64,000 nucleotides of DNA from Cryptomeria japonica. Its lineage: Eukaryota; Streptophyta; Pinopsida; Cupressales; Cupressaceae. Under the pieces are notes generated by a model that worked only from the letters and a program-made list of their open reading frames with translations, was not told where the DNA came from and searched no databases. This document shows, one piece after another, positions 1-14,010 of this stretch. A program made the position numbers and the translations under genes. The stretch spans positions 243,097,218 to 243,161,217 of the forward strand of contig NC_081406.1 in NCBI RefSeq assembly GCF_030272615.1, written 5' to 3'. The stretch's first letter is position 1; every line of letters begins with the position of its first letter.

Positions 1-602
1 CTCTATTGCCAAGACCCCCATCTCTCCTCGGTGAAGCACTACCTATTGTCACTATCGTGCCACCTCCATCAATGCAACACCACCCAACACCGCTCAAGTG
101 TTTCTCGTCACTCATCTATTACTAATTCACCTACAACCCCCTAGCTCACGCGTGACCAACAACCTAGTTTTTTTAGCACCCAAAGGAGCTTTTTTTGGCT
201 TATTAGAATTTTTTTACGAAATTGGGTATGTCTTCGCCATACAATGTCCATTTTTTGACTTCCATATACCATTGCAAAGCTGGTTCAAAAGGGCTACTCA
301 TATCTACAAGTGGTTTTTATATAGTTTTTCTCTTGTTGACTACTACAATCTATTGAATTCAACCCTTTTTATTCACTTTTGGGGCCATATATTGGGCAAA
401 TGAACTTTGTTTTTAACTTTTGCATATCATTAGAAAGATATTATAGTCCACTATCTTGATTTGCACAAATCTTTTTATATATTTACTTAGGTTCTTAGTA
501 TTTTTTAATGAACTGGTTTCTTGTTTTTAAGCTTCCTCGTCATTTTGATTGCACTATGACTTGTGTTTTATTGTTGTGGGGGGTCTGTTTATCTTTTTTA
601 GA
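1..602. other. Unassigned sequence upstream of copia gag
   Basis: No gene is recognised here. The stretch is T-rich with several T homopolymers. It lies directly upstream of a copia gag fragment on the + strand, so it may be the 5' LTR end or leader of that element, but no LTR partner or primer binding site was found in the window. The small open frames here show no family resemblance. Confidence 0.4.
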
Positions 603-3600
603 TCCTCTTCACATCTTAGCCGTATAACAAACTTTGTTGTTCCACTCGGACCTCATAATTATCAAACCTGGAAGGATCAGATGACTAGATTGCTCGTGTC
701 TAGCTGTTTGTGGTCTACTTTGGATGAGACTCAATCAACCTTGAAGTTTGCTTTTGAGGTTTTACAACATAGAAACAATATGGATGGGGCTATGACATTG
801 ATTACCATACATGTTTTTGAAAGTTTCATGCTTCACCTTGAGTCTTGCACTACTCCATGGGCCATTTGGACTAAGTTCAAGGATCTTTTTGGGGAGGTTA
901 ATGAGTTTAGGAAAATGCAACTCGAGATGGAGTTGAATTGAAGGAACACAATGGACCACTAAGCGGGGGGGGGGGGGGGGGGGGGGGTGGGGGTGATGAT
1001 CAATAAAAACTTGAGTTATCTAAAATATCAAATCTTTAATAAAAACAATCATAAAGCTATGAGCAGAAGCATCAAACACATACGAAGCAACACATAACAC
1101 AAGAGCATACGAGGAAAACCCATAGTGGGGAGAAACCTCGGTGAGAAATGTTGTTGGAGTCTACTACTCCAATCCAACCTCACAGGTAAAATAAATTATA
1201 ATATTTAGGGCACCAACCCAAGGAGCGCCAACTCTTATCTCTGAGCACCCACTCAAATGATTACAATGTTATATATTTCAAATACAAATTAGATACCTTG
1301 TTACAAATGAGGTTTTGCAACACCTTGTTGTTCTACTCTCTCTGATCTCTTCTTCTCTATTCTCAGCTATTTGTCTTCTCTGCACTATTCTAGTCACTTG
1401 TCTATGTTACACTCTATCTCTCACTCTTTGTTCTACACACACTCCTCCCCCCTTCAACCATGCTTCACTCTCTCTTCTCTTCAACTTTCTATTTGCCTTT
1501 TCACTCAGCTTTCTACTCTTTGTTCTGCACTAAGTTTTCTTCCCCTCTACCTCAGTCCTAACACTCTCGTTTTTCACAATTCCTGCTTGTCTTTCTTCTT
1601 TTCTCCACCTCGACCTTGCTTCTCTCACTATCCTTTTCAGTCAGTTTGCCTTCTGCCAATAAACAACTCAAGTTCCTAGACGCACCAATCTGTAATCCTT
1701 TCTGACTTCTAATGTGGACAGTTGATATGTTGGATGCAACTAGGAATCCTTGATCACAATTGTCATTGTGGTGGTTCCATGTGCCACATCATCAAACACT
1801 TCAGCCAGAATGTTAGACCACACTCTCTCAGCTCTGCCACTTGTTAAGTCTCATTAACTTTTTCTCTGTTCGACCAGCTCTGTACACCATCAATTTTACT
1901 TGCCCATAAGATCTAATAACCTGCTTGTCAATCATCTCGAGCCGCACACCAGTCTACAACTGATCCGCCATAAATGAATTCTCCAACTACTTGCCCTGTT
2001 TGGATCAATAGTAGCCTCATTTAACCACCAGCATCTTGTTCAACATTTCATCATTTATGTTCGACCACCTGGAGTACACATGTCATCACATTCAACATCC
2101 AGGTCATTTGGTCAAGACAGGTCAACCGCCATGTGGACCACTGCATCTGTCGGCTCACAAACATGGCTGCAAATTCAGTCATACTTTTAGTCAAGTGGCC
2201 TCAAATTCGCCCTATGCACGTCATGTCGTCGGGTCAAACTTGGTCAATAGCCATGTGGACTATCATGTTGCATGATGACCTGCTATGTGGATACACATCG
2301 GGCTAACAACAAACACTCATGTTGATTTTCCTGATAACCATATGCACTGGATGACATGCCTATTAGGGAAACTCTCTCCAATCCCCAATGTCTCTTAGAT
2401 TCCACTTTCCTCATGTTCATAGCTAAGAGTCATACCGATGTCATTTCTTATTTGTTATCAGGTTGACTCATATGGTCGGACTGGCATCAAATGTTTATTC
2501 CCAATTTGATCTTGTCTGGCCGACAACCACATATCTCGTTCTATCTTGTCGGACTGAGTCACTTTGATGGTCACCAGGTTGGATCCATCAGTATGAGCAC
2601 AACTATCGAGCATAGATCACCAAGGTCATGCCATAGAATAGGATCTCTATGATTCCTTTGACAAAAGCCTATTGGTATGAGTCAAACCAATCTCTTTGGT
2701 CATCCTACAAAAACCATATCGACAACTGTCTTACTGATCTGCACACATGAAGTCCATCGACCGACAATATCTCATCGGGAGCAATCACACTGATGTCGCA
2801 TCTTTACTCTTATCGGGCTAACTCGTGTGATCAGGATGGTACCACACATATCTATCTGATTTGAACAAGTCTTATCAATGAAGACTCTTGTTTGTTCACC
2901 GTATCAGGTAGACAAAACTTTCTCTTGCTGATGTACTTCATGTTCTTCTTTGTCGGGGTGTCTAACACAGTCAACCTGTCTTTTTTATTTCATCCTGATG
3001 GCTCAAGGTCACGTTGATCTTCTTGACGACATACACACATCGGGGTGACTCCACCCGATGTAACACTCTACTCGGCCTGTTGTGTTATATGTGTCGGGAT
3101 GACTCATTTTGATATCCAAGCATGTCCCTCTTGTCGACATGACTTACATTGTCGAGCAGACCTCTCACATCTCATTCTACTTTTACAACTCATTTCGATG
3201 ACAGTTCATCGGTTAGACACTTGTTGATAGCCTATTGATGCCTTTGGTTCCATTCGTTGTGCACGTCAGGCAAACACATCTCGATGTCATCACTCATGTT
3301 CCTTGTCGGTGTGACTTTCACTTACAAACTGACTCCAAGATTTCACTCTGATAATGTGACCCTTGTCAATGCAAGAAATCATTAGCCAAACTCTTACCGA
3401 TCAAATACTCCATTCGGTCACCTCAAAACTCAACTCATCGCCATGAGTTACGCCGATAGTCTTTTCTCAATTGGTCAAGCGACATCATCCTGACTCATCC
3501 CGATAGATCACCACCTGTGAATATGTGTTGGCATGACACATGAAATCGGAACAACTCCCCTTTGCTCACACCAACGTAGGTCCTCACGTCGATGCAATGA

Positions 3601-4597
3601 TGACCATCTACCTATAAGTATGTCTCTTGCTGATATCAATGCAGGTTCATTTTTCTCAACATGATCCAACATTGACCTAACTTACGCCAATAACACCCCA
3701 TTGACTTAACATCTCCAAATCGTTATGATACATTCTGAGACCCAGTGTCATCTCGATAACATTCTTTGATTCGTCATCAATCAGAGTCACACCGACCACA
3801 TGTTCTAACCCCGACACAATCCTTAGCCTCTCATTGGCCAGAGTTACGCCGATCAAATCACTGATACGAACATCTCCTGCACAACACAGATCAACAAGAA
3901 AACACAAGGGTCTCACCGATACATTGTCAAATAAGGATTTCTCTGCTCAAATCGGCTAAACAACTCAGGGGTCTTGCCGATACACTGTCAAACATAGGAT
4001 TATTGCATTTTTTACCTCTGCAACTTGTACACACCAATGGCCATGGATCAAACACATTGTGATGCACCTGTAGAACATGAAACCACAAAGTTTACACCTC
4101 TGCAATGCACGAGATCAACTTTTTGTGCATCTCAATTCTTCTGCAACTTGCAACTATATGACATAGTTGACATCAATGGAAACACGGTAGTCTCTTCTGC
4201 AACTTCTTCTCATCAGATCAACCCTGCACACACACATGTTGACATCAATGACAACTTCAATGCCAACATGAATACATTGGTACTTGATTATTTTCCTACT
4301 ATTGAGAACTTTATGGAGAAGTTCAAATCACTCATATCCTTGTTGAAAGGAGGAATCTGATAAAGAGTGTGCCTACTTGATCTTGGCTAAGCTCAGAGGG
4401 CCTTTCCATGTCTCTGCTTCTACATTTTATGCCCTCATGGATTCTATGGGTACAAACCTTTACTTTTCCCTCTTTTGAGGTATTTTATGAGTGGTAGACA
4501 CAAGAGAAGGTTTTATTGTCCCAACAGTATTCATTTTTTGATTTATCTTCCTAGGCCTTGGTTGCACAATGCTCTAAAATAGGAGAAGAAGGCTAAT
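603..4597 (+). pseudogene. Ty1/copia gag fragment split by a solo LTR
   Basis: This is a decayed gag (capsid) region of a Ty1/copia retrotransposon. The first part (603-933) has the family pattern PLGPHNYQTWKDQM near its start, then WAIWTKFKDLFGEVNEFR. Reading stops where a solo LTR is inserted at 939. It resumes in frame after the second TSD copy at 4274 with a typical capsid stretch (YFPTIENFMEKFKSL), a stop near 4358, then after a frame change YLILAKLRGPFHV and FEVFYEW, and fades out near 4597. Removing the LTR and one TGAAT restores the join ELN-TLVLDYF. No protease, integrase or RT of this copy was found downstream. Family assignment is firm, lineage unknown. Confidence 0.8.
939..4268 (-). 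mobile_element. Solo LTR, 3.3-kb family, copy L
   Basis: This is a long terminal repeat without internal region, in - orientation. On that strand it begins TGTTGGCATTGAAG and ends TTCCTTCA. It is flanked by a perfect 5-bp TSD, TGAAT, at 934-938 and 4269-4273. It is homologous along its length to the copy at 10556-15522, which lies in the opposite orientation. The length of 3,330 bp is large for an LTR. The U5 side carries a run of about 25 G at 965-988. Inside are many imperfect palindromes centred on TGACTCA, for example 3038-3060 and 3092-3114. It presumably arose by recombination between the two LTRs of a full element. The element's coding part is not in this window, so its superfamily is not proven. 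The end structure resembles the copia LTRs further right. Confidence 0.9.
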
Positions 4598-6439
4598 ACT
4601 AAGACACATTCTTCATCAAGTAGTCCTTCCCAAATCATCACAGACAACTAATCTAAGAAATCTATAATGAGTCAATAAAGATATTTCAAATTTTCAATGC
4701 AAACCAAAGTTTTTGGGTTCTTCCTCCATAGGTAAATATCCCTTGTCAGTTGCCAAAAGCTATATATTCTCTAATACAGGTAGATTGGGCTAAGCTCCAA
4801 TTTGATTTCAGTTATGGTTTCACAATGTTCTCTTTTATTTAGCTCCAAAAGCGTGACACTTGAGCTTCAAACCCCAAAGGGATCTCTCACGATTACATCA
4901 TGTGGTAACATCTTGTTCCTTCCGTAAAGAAGACCTTTCCATTTGTGTTAGTTTTTGCCTAGCTACCATGTAGGGTTCTCACACCCTCCTCAAAGGTTTC
5001 TTGGATTAGAAGAAGCTTCACTACGAAACCTTTCACGTGGAGGTATCACAAAACACCAAAGCAATCAAGGAATAATACTTCCAAGAATTCTTGTTAGCAC
5101 GCCACTTGTCCAAGGTGTGTACAAAGAGTGTTGCAAGATATATTCATAGTGAACAAGCCACTTGTCGCCAATGTGAGATTCTAAAGATTTTCAAGCCCAT
5201 TCAAGGAAAAAAGTGTGTTATTGATTTGAAAAGGTGTCCAAATAATAGACACATCTTGATTTAAGTCAATAAAAAGACATTAAAAAAAAAAAAAATAGAA
5301 GTTCAATCAATTCCATAATCATCTCAATCATGTCATGGTAAATCTAGATGGAGCCCATGCCATGCACATGCGATTAAAGGAAGTGATTTTGGATCTCCAA
5401 CGCAAACTGTCACCATGATAAGATGGACACACAATGAATATGCACAAGAGATATTAGTTGAGAAAATCATTTCTAGTCAGGGAAAGGAATTATTTAAAAG
5501 CCTATCGACATTATCGACATCCCTATGATAAGACCATTTTTTTTCACTAGAGGACACTAAAAAGGGAACACTCTGTAATCAAGAATTTTCGTAATTCCCT
5601 TTCTTAAAAAGAATACAAATATTTTAAAGTTTAGCATTTGTGATCTAACATTAGCATGTTTTTTTCTTAGGTAAGGCATGAGCTTGTGTTTTTGTTTGCC
5701 TTTTGGTTGTTTTATTTAAGCTATAATGCTCTATGTCGTTTTGATTTGAAAGCGGTTGCTATAAACTCATTTTGGCTTTTCTATTTCATGGTTAATCTGT
5801 GAATTATGGATTATGTAAGATCTTTTACTCTTCCATTTTTGTCTAATTAGGAACTAGATTATGATCTCATGGAACAAAGATGAAGAATGGTTAATTGTCG
5901 TGAAAATATCAAAGGATTTGTATGTTTTTATTGAGCCTTGGCAAGTGCCTCCCATGGGGGAATTTGAATGTTATGCCTTGTGTTCGTGTCACTTTGTGAA
6001 TTTCATTATCCTCCAAACAATGAAAGGTTGTGGTGTTATGTGCTCATTCCTAATAACTAATTTTTCCTTATGATTTTCACAAAAGGGTTTTTTAAAGTGT
6101 TGTAAAATCTTTGCAATGGTGTATCACCTTAGTTAAGTTGTTTTTCGTGTCTTTCTCCTTTCCCTATTCCATCTCTCTAAATGATGAAGAGTTGACTTCT
6201 AAAATCTCGGAGATTGTTTCAAAAAATACAATCAATCCTAGGTCCCACATTTATGAAACATTAGGACCGCCCTTACTATGGTACAAGCCTTTTAGGGATC
6301 AATAAGTACCTTAACAGAGTGGGCTCTACCTAAAAGAAAACAATCTTGGTGGTTCCTTCCAAGCACACAATCTTAACATACACCATTTGTGCAAAAAATC
6401 CTAGGTATACCAAGCACCAATAATTGAGTTCTCATCTAT
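4598..6439. other. Unassigned, no recognisable gene
   Basis: Nothing convincing was recognised in this stretch. It contains an A homopolymer at about 5283-5296. Short open frames at 4955-5149, 5861-6073 and 6111-6305 match no family I know. It may be the decayed remainder of the copia element whose gag ends near 4597. Confidence 0.4.
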
Positions 6440-6477
6440 TGTAGATACATGCAGTTGACAAGATCAAATCGTTCATG

Positions 6478-7080
6478 CTAAAGCTTACTCACTGAGTTTG
6501 CATGAGCTATGAAGGAAGAACCAATAGGCATTGGACTCTCAAAAACATCAAATTGGCATAACCAAGATGCAAGATCAACTCTCCCAGTAGCCACAATAAC
6601 ATCAGGATCATGGAGGTCTCTAATAATCACATCATGTGGTATGAACTCAACTGATTTCCCCATCTCAAAATGATAGATTTTATACACAGAGAAGGTTGGT
6701 GGAGATGTCAGAAACAACAAGCAAATTCTGAAGAAAATCATCCTCAAGTTGAACAAGGCCTAAACCAACAACTGAAATCTACTTAGAATCCCCCATTGCA
6801 ATCTATGTAGTGCTATAATCTAAAAGAGAATTAACTAGATCCTGAAGTGTGTCATACGGTGAGAAGCACTAGAATCAAGTATCCAAGTATTGTTTGTATT
6901 CAAGGCCTATGCAAAAGGAGCTTGATATTTGCTTGAGTGTGATGAAGAAGACTTAGGGGTTAAAATGTGATGTTGTTACATGGCCTCCTCTAAAGCCTCT
7001 AGTCTCTTCCAACACTTGGTGATTGAATGTCTCTCATTGCCTCAAAAACTACAAGGCTCACTCGACTTCTACTTTGTCGT
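6478..7080 (-). pseudogene. Ty1/copia gag-protease fragment
   Basis: Read on the - strand from about 7080, this shows a remnant zinc knuckle of the CCHC type (C-S-F-stop-G-N-E-R-H then C; the second Cys codon has become TGA). Next comes the protease-like stretch NTWILDSSASHRMTH, where the family normally has DSGAS-HMT, so the catalytic DSG is changed to DSS. Then follows the region before integrase (VYKIYHFEMGKSVEF, then DVIIRDLHDPD). Several stops interrupt it (for example TAG near 6905 and TAA near 6975). Its orientation is opposite to the gag fragment at 603-4597, so it is a separate insertion. No LTR could be assigned. Confidence 0.7.
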
Positions 7081-7240
7081 CTTCGAGGAAGACTCACCAA
7101 ACTTAGAATAATTAGTAGGCAGTGGGGTGGATTTGGAGTGTCGATTTGTCTCCTTTGTAATGTAATAATTGTGAAATAGGTTTAGTTCCTAGTTTGCATG
7201 CATAAACTTGTGAACCATATTTCTATCCATTACAGATAAT

Positions 7241-7700
7241 TTAAAGAAAATTCCATTCCTTTGGAAGGATATCTAAATATCCATACCATTCTTATGTTTT
7301 TTAAATATAACATAAGTTTTTTAATATTGATAAAACAATATAACATAGTTTTTTAATATTGATAAAATATTTACAATTTAAAAATTAGAAATGTGAATTC
7401 AAATAAATAGATGGTTTAAATTATTTATATATAAAAAGAAGATAGTCATCACTTTAAATCGCATGGATATCCTTATCCATTAAATGACAATTTATTATTT
7501 AATATTTTAAAGAAAATTCCATTTTTTTGAAAGGATATATTTATCCATATCATTCTTATGCTTTTTAATATAACAATTTTCTAAATATTAATAAAATAAT
7601 ACAAGAGTTTTTTTAATATTAATAAAATATTTACAATTTAAAAATAAAAAAACTAATTTTATAAAAAGCAGATGGGTGTCAATTTACATCACATGGAGTT
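7241..7700. repeat. Two diverged direct copies of an AT-rich unit
   Basis: The block starting at about 7241 (TAAAGAAAATTCCATT, then a GGATAT / TATCCAT pair and CATTCTTATG) recurs from about 7506 with the same order of motifs. Both copies continue into AT-rich sequence with TAATATTRATAAAATA and end near a TTTACAATTTAAAAAT block. The spacing is about 266 bp. No coding content was seen. Confidence 0.7.
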
Positions 7701-7800
7701 TATATCGACAAAAAGTTCTTCAATTCATTATGTGAGTGTAATACACCTCTCCACATAATTATTAAACAACACAATTAAAATATAATGAAAAACAGGATAA

Positions 7801-8958
7801 TTTTTTTTTTGGATTAGTAATATTGAGTTTTTTATTGATATTTCAAAAAAATTACATCTTCCATGTCCAGAGTGCCATCAAAGTCCAAATTTACATATAG
7901 AAAATGCATAATTCATCCCTGAGATACTGACTAAAACTACTACTCGCCCACTACCATAATACAGTACCATATAAATACTAGCCATCTAACACCATCAAGC
8001 AACTACATTTATACAAAAACCTTTTACTTCGAATATCCAGGGCCATCCCATATTATAGCAAAGGTTTTTTTTTAAATAGAAATAAACAAAAACATTCCAA
8101 ATAAACTAATTTTTATAATTTTCCTCACAACTTTCAACAACCCATTGTTCTAGTAATCATTAAGCTCAAACCTTGACTTTGTATTCTTCTTTGTTTTCAC
8201 ACTTTTCTTCCCTTTCTTGCACTCAAGATCCTTTTAATGGACGAAGAATTTAAGGGATTCCCACCTAATATAGGCTTCTACCCTCTGCTCATCCTAGTTC
8301 ATCCCTTTCAACCATTGAGTAAAGGGCATCAATTGTTGTTGTGCCTCCTTTACAGAATGCTCTTCCTCCATAGGAAGAAAACCAGCGCCTGCCATCGCCT
8401 GTCCAAGCACTGACTATAACCCATACAACCACTCCTCCTCTACAAAGCCTTTCACCACCCACTCCACTTATTATTTCTTCCCCACTTCAAGTCCCCATGC
8501 CACCAACATTGAAACAATGTTGATGTTGGTTCTTTACCTGTGTGCCATATCAAGAACTCCTCACTGAAAATAACCTCCAAAATCTATAAAAAGTTATCTT
8601 CACCATATTTAAATAGTCCCCTCAACCTTTTCTTAGAAATTCACCCCATAAAAGTGATTTGTTGTCTTGGGGTGATGAGAGAGAAGGTCTCTTCCATGGT
8701 ATATGTAGTTTGCCACCCTTTACCTTAATATTTCTCCACCACCCATAGCTTCAACTAGACACCATCTTGCAAACAATGATAAATAAATCCTTCACATTTA
8801 AAATTCCACCTTGCCATTTCATAAATGCATTGTACAACTATCAATGTACAACTAGAAAGGGACTTGATTCCTTCACTCGTGTGAGAGAAAACTCAATCCA
8901 AGATGATATCATTGAATACCTCGATAGTACTTAGTCCTTCATCATTAGAATATATCGC
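7801..8958 (-). mobile_element. Probable 3' untranslated end of the LINE
   Basis: On the - strand this follows the RNase H stop of the LINE near 8959. It ends at a homopolymer of about ten T on the + strand (7801-7810), which reads as a poly(A) tail for a - strand LINE. No coding region was recognised. The end point is inferred from the homopolymer. I could not identify the target-site duplication. Confidence 0.5.
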
Positions 8959-10550
8959 CTAGTTGGACAACATGTCCATTGACTCAATACCTAAGTGGGC
9001 CACATGACTTACCTCATAATCCTCAAATGTTTCCAATATGGATTTGGTGATGGTGACAAATTTATCGAGTTTCCACACATGAATATCTCCTTTATTTATA
9101 ACATTTATAATTATTTGAGAATCCCTCTCAAGTTGATCTTTTTGCAATCCCACTACTTTTGCCATTTTTAGAGTTTCGATCGTGACTTGAGCTTCAAAAT
9201 CATTATTTGTTCCTCCCTTTGACTTGGTCGCCCTAAATGCAAAATATTTCCATCCTAGTCCCACGTGACGAACCCAACTGTTGAAAAACTCAAATTGCCC
9301 TTGGATGCCCCATCAAAATTAATCTTAATGGCTTTGTCCACTCCACCTTCATAGGATGACTCAAAATTAGATTAGCCTAATTAGGCCCCATGATAGGTTG
9401 AAACTTGATCAAAGGCCAATTGGTTTGAATATGTCTGTCATTTTTGAAGAAGGGAATTTGATCTTGATTAACCTAAGAGCTAGTCATACTTACCTACAAA
9501 TTCTTATATCCATCCACACGATCTGACCATTTACTCATGCTTTTATTTGAAGATCCACCTATTCCTCTCCTTCCATATTTCCCATATAATCGCTGAGGGA
9601 TAAACTTGCCAGATACTTAAAAAAGTTGAATTATGTTGCTCTCTAAACCACCCTTGAAATAGTTGAGATAAGGTTGCAAGAAAAGGACAATTCCATCCCA
9701 GTTTGCTAATAACCATCTTCTAGCACGATTGGGCCACCTCACAATGAAGAAGCAAATGATCAATGTTTTCCTCTTCCTTTTCAGACATAACACACCTAAA
9801 AGGAACATTAAAATAGATTTTCTTTAGTCAATCCATAGTAAGAATCCTACCTCTAATTTCTAACCATGCAAAGGCACCAACCTTTGGAAGGCAATTCCTC
9901 CCCCAACAAAGCAAAGTTTGCCAATAATCCAACCTTATTGCTTGATCCAAAAGTTTATACCCTATTCTGACTGAATAATCTCCATTCTTTTCTCCACACT
10001 AAACAACTTTGTCCACCTTCCCTGTCAACAATACTTTCCTTTCCTTGAAAATATTTAGAAGAATTATTTTTTGGTTCTTGTCTAAATCGATGTTTTTGAA
10101 TTGTTTCCAAGTCCATTTCCATCTATCATTTACTAATACCCTCTCCATATAGTCAATCACTTCCAGCCCCCATCTCTGCTTCAACATCGACTTCAAATCG
10201 TGAAAATTTGGATCATCCCCTAACACTCAAAAACCTTCACAAGAGTCCTCTCAAAACTTCACCGATCAAACCATCACCCAGTTGTCATGTGACATGATTT
10301 GAAATCACAGGCCTACAAGATATAATGAACTTCTAAATTGTGGACTTGCTTGGGCGAATTTGAATTGTCAATATTCTCTCCCTTACCTGATTACCTAGGT
10401 ATTCGAATTTTAAAATATTAACCTATAATTGGTTCCGATTTTAATTAATGCTCCACACCAATTTAGCACCCATTACTTCATTCATGATCTATCAATTCCT
10501 CAGTCCAACCCCATTTGCAGTTTTTGGAGCACAAATTTTTCCCAAGCCAG
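8959..10550 (-). pseudogene. LINE ORF2 C-terminal half: RT tail, zf-RVT, RNase H
   Basis: This is the continuation of the LINE reverse transcriptase ORF after the solo LTR at 10556-15522. Reading down the - strand: ALGDDPNF-type sequence of the RT-to-zinc-finger linker (10226-9999), a zinc-binding region of the reverse-transcriptase type near 9790-9700 with the expected HLLLHC-type spacing in one frame, then RNase H. The RNase H begins near 9340 with NFDGASKGN (catalytic Asp) and continues with NNDFEAQVTIETLK (catalytic Glu) and ERDSQIIINVINK (catalytic Asp), ending at LSN-stop near 8959. Domain order and the RNase H are known from plant L1-type LINEs. Several frameshifts and stops make it non-functional. 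Confidence 0.85.
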
Positions 10551-13500
10551 CAATGTGTTGGCATTGATGTCAACATGTGTGTGTGTCAGCTTGATCTGAT
10601 AATGTCATGTGTTGCAGAGGTGTAAATTGTGTGGCTTCATGTTCTATGAGTGCATCACAATGTGTTTTATCCATCGCCATTTGTGTGTACAAGTTGTAAA
10701 GGTGAAAAATGCAATAATCTTATGTTTGGCAGTGTATCGATGAGACCCTTGTGTTGTATGGCTGATCCGTGTTGTGCAGGAGATGTTCACATCAGTGATT
10801 TTATCGGTGCAACTCTGGTTGATGAGAGGCTAAGGATTGTGTCAGGGTTAGAATGTGTGGTCGGTGTGACTTTGGCCGATGACAGATTAGAGAATGCTAT
10901 CAGGATGAGACTAGGTCTTGGAATGTTCCATAACAATTTAGAGATGTCAAACCGATGGGGTGCTATTGGCGTAAGTTAGGACGATGCCAAATCGTGTTGA
11001 TAAAAATGAACCTGCATTGATATCAACGAGAGACATATCAACAAGCAGATGGTCATCATTGCATCAGCGTGAGGATCTTCGTCAATGTGAGCAGAGGGCA
11101 TTCGTTTCAATTTCATGTATCATGTTGATACATATTCACATGCGGTGATCTATTGGGATGAGTCAGGCCAATGTCATTTGGCAGCTTTGGTAAGGCTATC
11201 GACATAACTCATGGCATTGAGTTGAATGTAGAGGTGGCTGATGGAGTGTTTGATCAATGAGAGTTTCATCGATGAGTTTGTCATCAACAAGTGCTATATA
11301 GTCAAAATGAAAGCTAAGAAGTCTGTCGGACGGTACAATGTCATATCGACAAGAAGAACGATGGGATTTTTGATCGGCAACAGTTTGGCCAATGGAACTG
11401 TTTGGGTGCACATCGGTGTGATTTGGCCAACCAGTGTTGATCAAGTTGTTTTGACCCGGAGACAATCATCATTGGAATGACACTGCCTGACATGTTCAGC
11501 TAGAGAAGCTAAAGGCATCAAAAGGACATTGGGAAGAGTTTCACTGACAGAAGGTTATCGACAAGTGTTTGGCCAATGAAGGTACATCAGAGTAAGTCCT
11601 ACCAATGCGATACTTCATTGAGGTGTCTTTGGCCTACGGGGTGATCGAAGTAAGTGTTGTCAATGTGAACAATAAGACAGGTTAAGAGATGAACATCGGG
11701 TTGTTCACCCCGATGCGTGTAAGTTGTCAAGTAGATCAATGTGACTTTGAGGTATCGGGATGAAATCAGAAGGACAAAGCAACTGCATTAGTCATCTCAA
11801 CAAAGAAGAACATGCAATACGTCGGCAAGAGAATGACTTATATGCCTGATAAGGTGAAACAAAGGATTGTCATCGTTGGTGAGACCTACTCAAATTGGCA
11901 TGATGCATTTAAGGTCATCCCGACTACATGTGTCAACCCGATAACAGTAAGGAACATTGGTGTAACTCTCACATATGTGTGTTAGATGTCAGCCAAGTAG
12001 ATTTACAAGACTTTTGTCGATAAGCAGGATAATGGACTTAATGGTTGTCTGAAGAGATCGGAGAGACTTTGCCCGATATGTGTTGTCATTAGGGTGACTC
12101 ACATTGATGACCGTGAGAGATGTAAAATACAAGTGATAAAGGGGATCAACATGAGTGTTGTCGATGGACTTGTTCAGGTGTGCTCGTCAGCGTGACTCAT
12201 GCTGATATGCTTTTGTCGAAGGGATCGACGTTACTTTACTCTTCGGTGTGACTTCATCCAATAGCTGTGCTCATGTCGATGGAACCATCATGTTGTTCAT
12301 CAGTAAGACTCATACTAACAAGAAGGCAAAAATAAATCTGAGCAGCGGTTACCCCATCAGAGACTCACACTGATGAGGAGGTAGAAGGCAATCTAAGTTG
12401 ATTAGCTGTAGATCATCGGAGGGACTCATACCGATGATGATGAGGTAGAGAGGACATGAAACATGTAGCCCAATAGTCTATGTGACATGTTGACCATTAT
12501 TGACAGACCATTGACCAAATGATTTGAATGACAGAATTGAGAACATGTGGCATCTAAGGGATCAAAAAGACTTGTTGATTTGTTGATGGTGTTTTTGGTG
12601 GTCAAATTGGGTTACTATTGATCTTGTCTGAGCAAAAGGTTGGAGAATTCATTAATAGCAGATATGTAGCTGAGTATTGTGTGTCTCGAGGTGATTGACA
12701 GAGGCAGAAGACCTTATGTGCAGATACAAAGATGACCATGTTGAGATTGGACAACTATGAGGCAACGGAGTTGGCAGAATTGTGTGAACAACTGGTAGGG
12801 CTGACATAGGGTGATCTATCCATATGACATAGGTGTTTGATGATGGGGTGCATGAAACCACCACAATACCAACAATGACTGATCACTCTTGGTTTGAATC
12901 TAGCAAATCAATGACTTTGGTTCAAAGTCAATAAATCATACAGGTTGGCGGGAGTCTTGTGTGCAGAGGAACTTGAATTGTTGATTAGAAAAATGAAAAC
13001 CGATTGTATGAATGATCTACATGTTGTATAGAAACTCATGCAAATCTGGTGACCTGATAACGAGGCAAACAAGTTTGTCTGATATGTGATGAGGTATGGT
13101 ATGAATGACTATGTGGAGGTTGGTGTAGTTGATGAATGTAGCCATGAAGATCAGAGCGGTGTGACCTTGGAGTGTAGAGCTCATGAACAAGCTATGAAGT
13201 GCTATGACTGAATGACTGTGGGGTGTTGATGTGTGTATAGAACATAGAGGAGAGGAGTTCAGAACATAGTAGAGTTGTGTAATTAGTGTGATAGCAAAGG
13301 GTTGATGTATGTGTTGGTCAGATAAGTTATTGTTGGTTAGAGAGAGGGAAGTTGTGTACAATAGAGATAGAGGTTGTTCTAAAGAACAATGGGTGTTGTT
13401 GCCAAGTGGAGACAAAGATTGAGAACATGGTAGAACAATGACTTGCGACCGGAATGTGTGGTGCATGTTAGAGTAAGCCTATGTGTGTGGTTGAGTAAAA

Positions 13501-14010
13501 CAACAACAACTATAGAATATAGTCAAGGTAGACATAAAATTGGTGTGTGGTGAGAGAGAAGAGTAGAGGGTTGATGGAAGTGTAGACAAGAGAACAAATA
13601 AGAACAAAGTGCAGATAGCAGACAACCAGAAAAGAGAGAGAAAGAAGAAAAGAGCTGAGGATAGAGAAGTAGAGATCAAAGAGAGAGCAAAATAGCAAGG
13701 TGTTGTAAAACCTCATTTGCAATAAGGAACCTAATTTGTATTTAACATTTATCTTCATTGTAATAATCTTGGTGGGTACTCAAATTAGGGGTTGGTGCCC
13801 TAAAGATCAGGGGTTGATGTCGTAAACTTTGTAATCAATTTTTTTTTAACTGTGAGGCTGGATTGGAGCAATAGACTGCAACAACATTTATCATCGAGGT
13901 TTTTCCCCACCATGGATTTTCCTCGTATGCTCTTGTGTTATGGGTTGCATCTTGTGTGTGAGTGCTAATGTGTTTGTTGCCTCCGCTCATAGCTTAATGA
14001 TTATTGTTAT

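Noticed and set aside
1315-1679. Ser/Leu/Phe-rich frames at the left
   Set aside because: Overlapping frames in pyrimidine-rich LTR sequence. The corresponding region of the other LTR copy (13479-13758, - strand) gives different frames, so no coding conservation.
3677-3916. Conserved 79-codon frame shared by both long solo LTRs (also 10740-10979)
   Set aside because: The frames agree because the LTRs are homologous. The stretch covers the palindromic motifs and shows no domain. Kept only as a possible test for codon bias, not as a gene.
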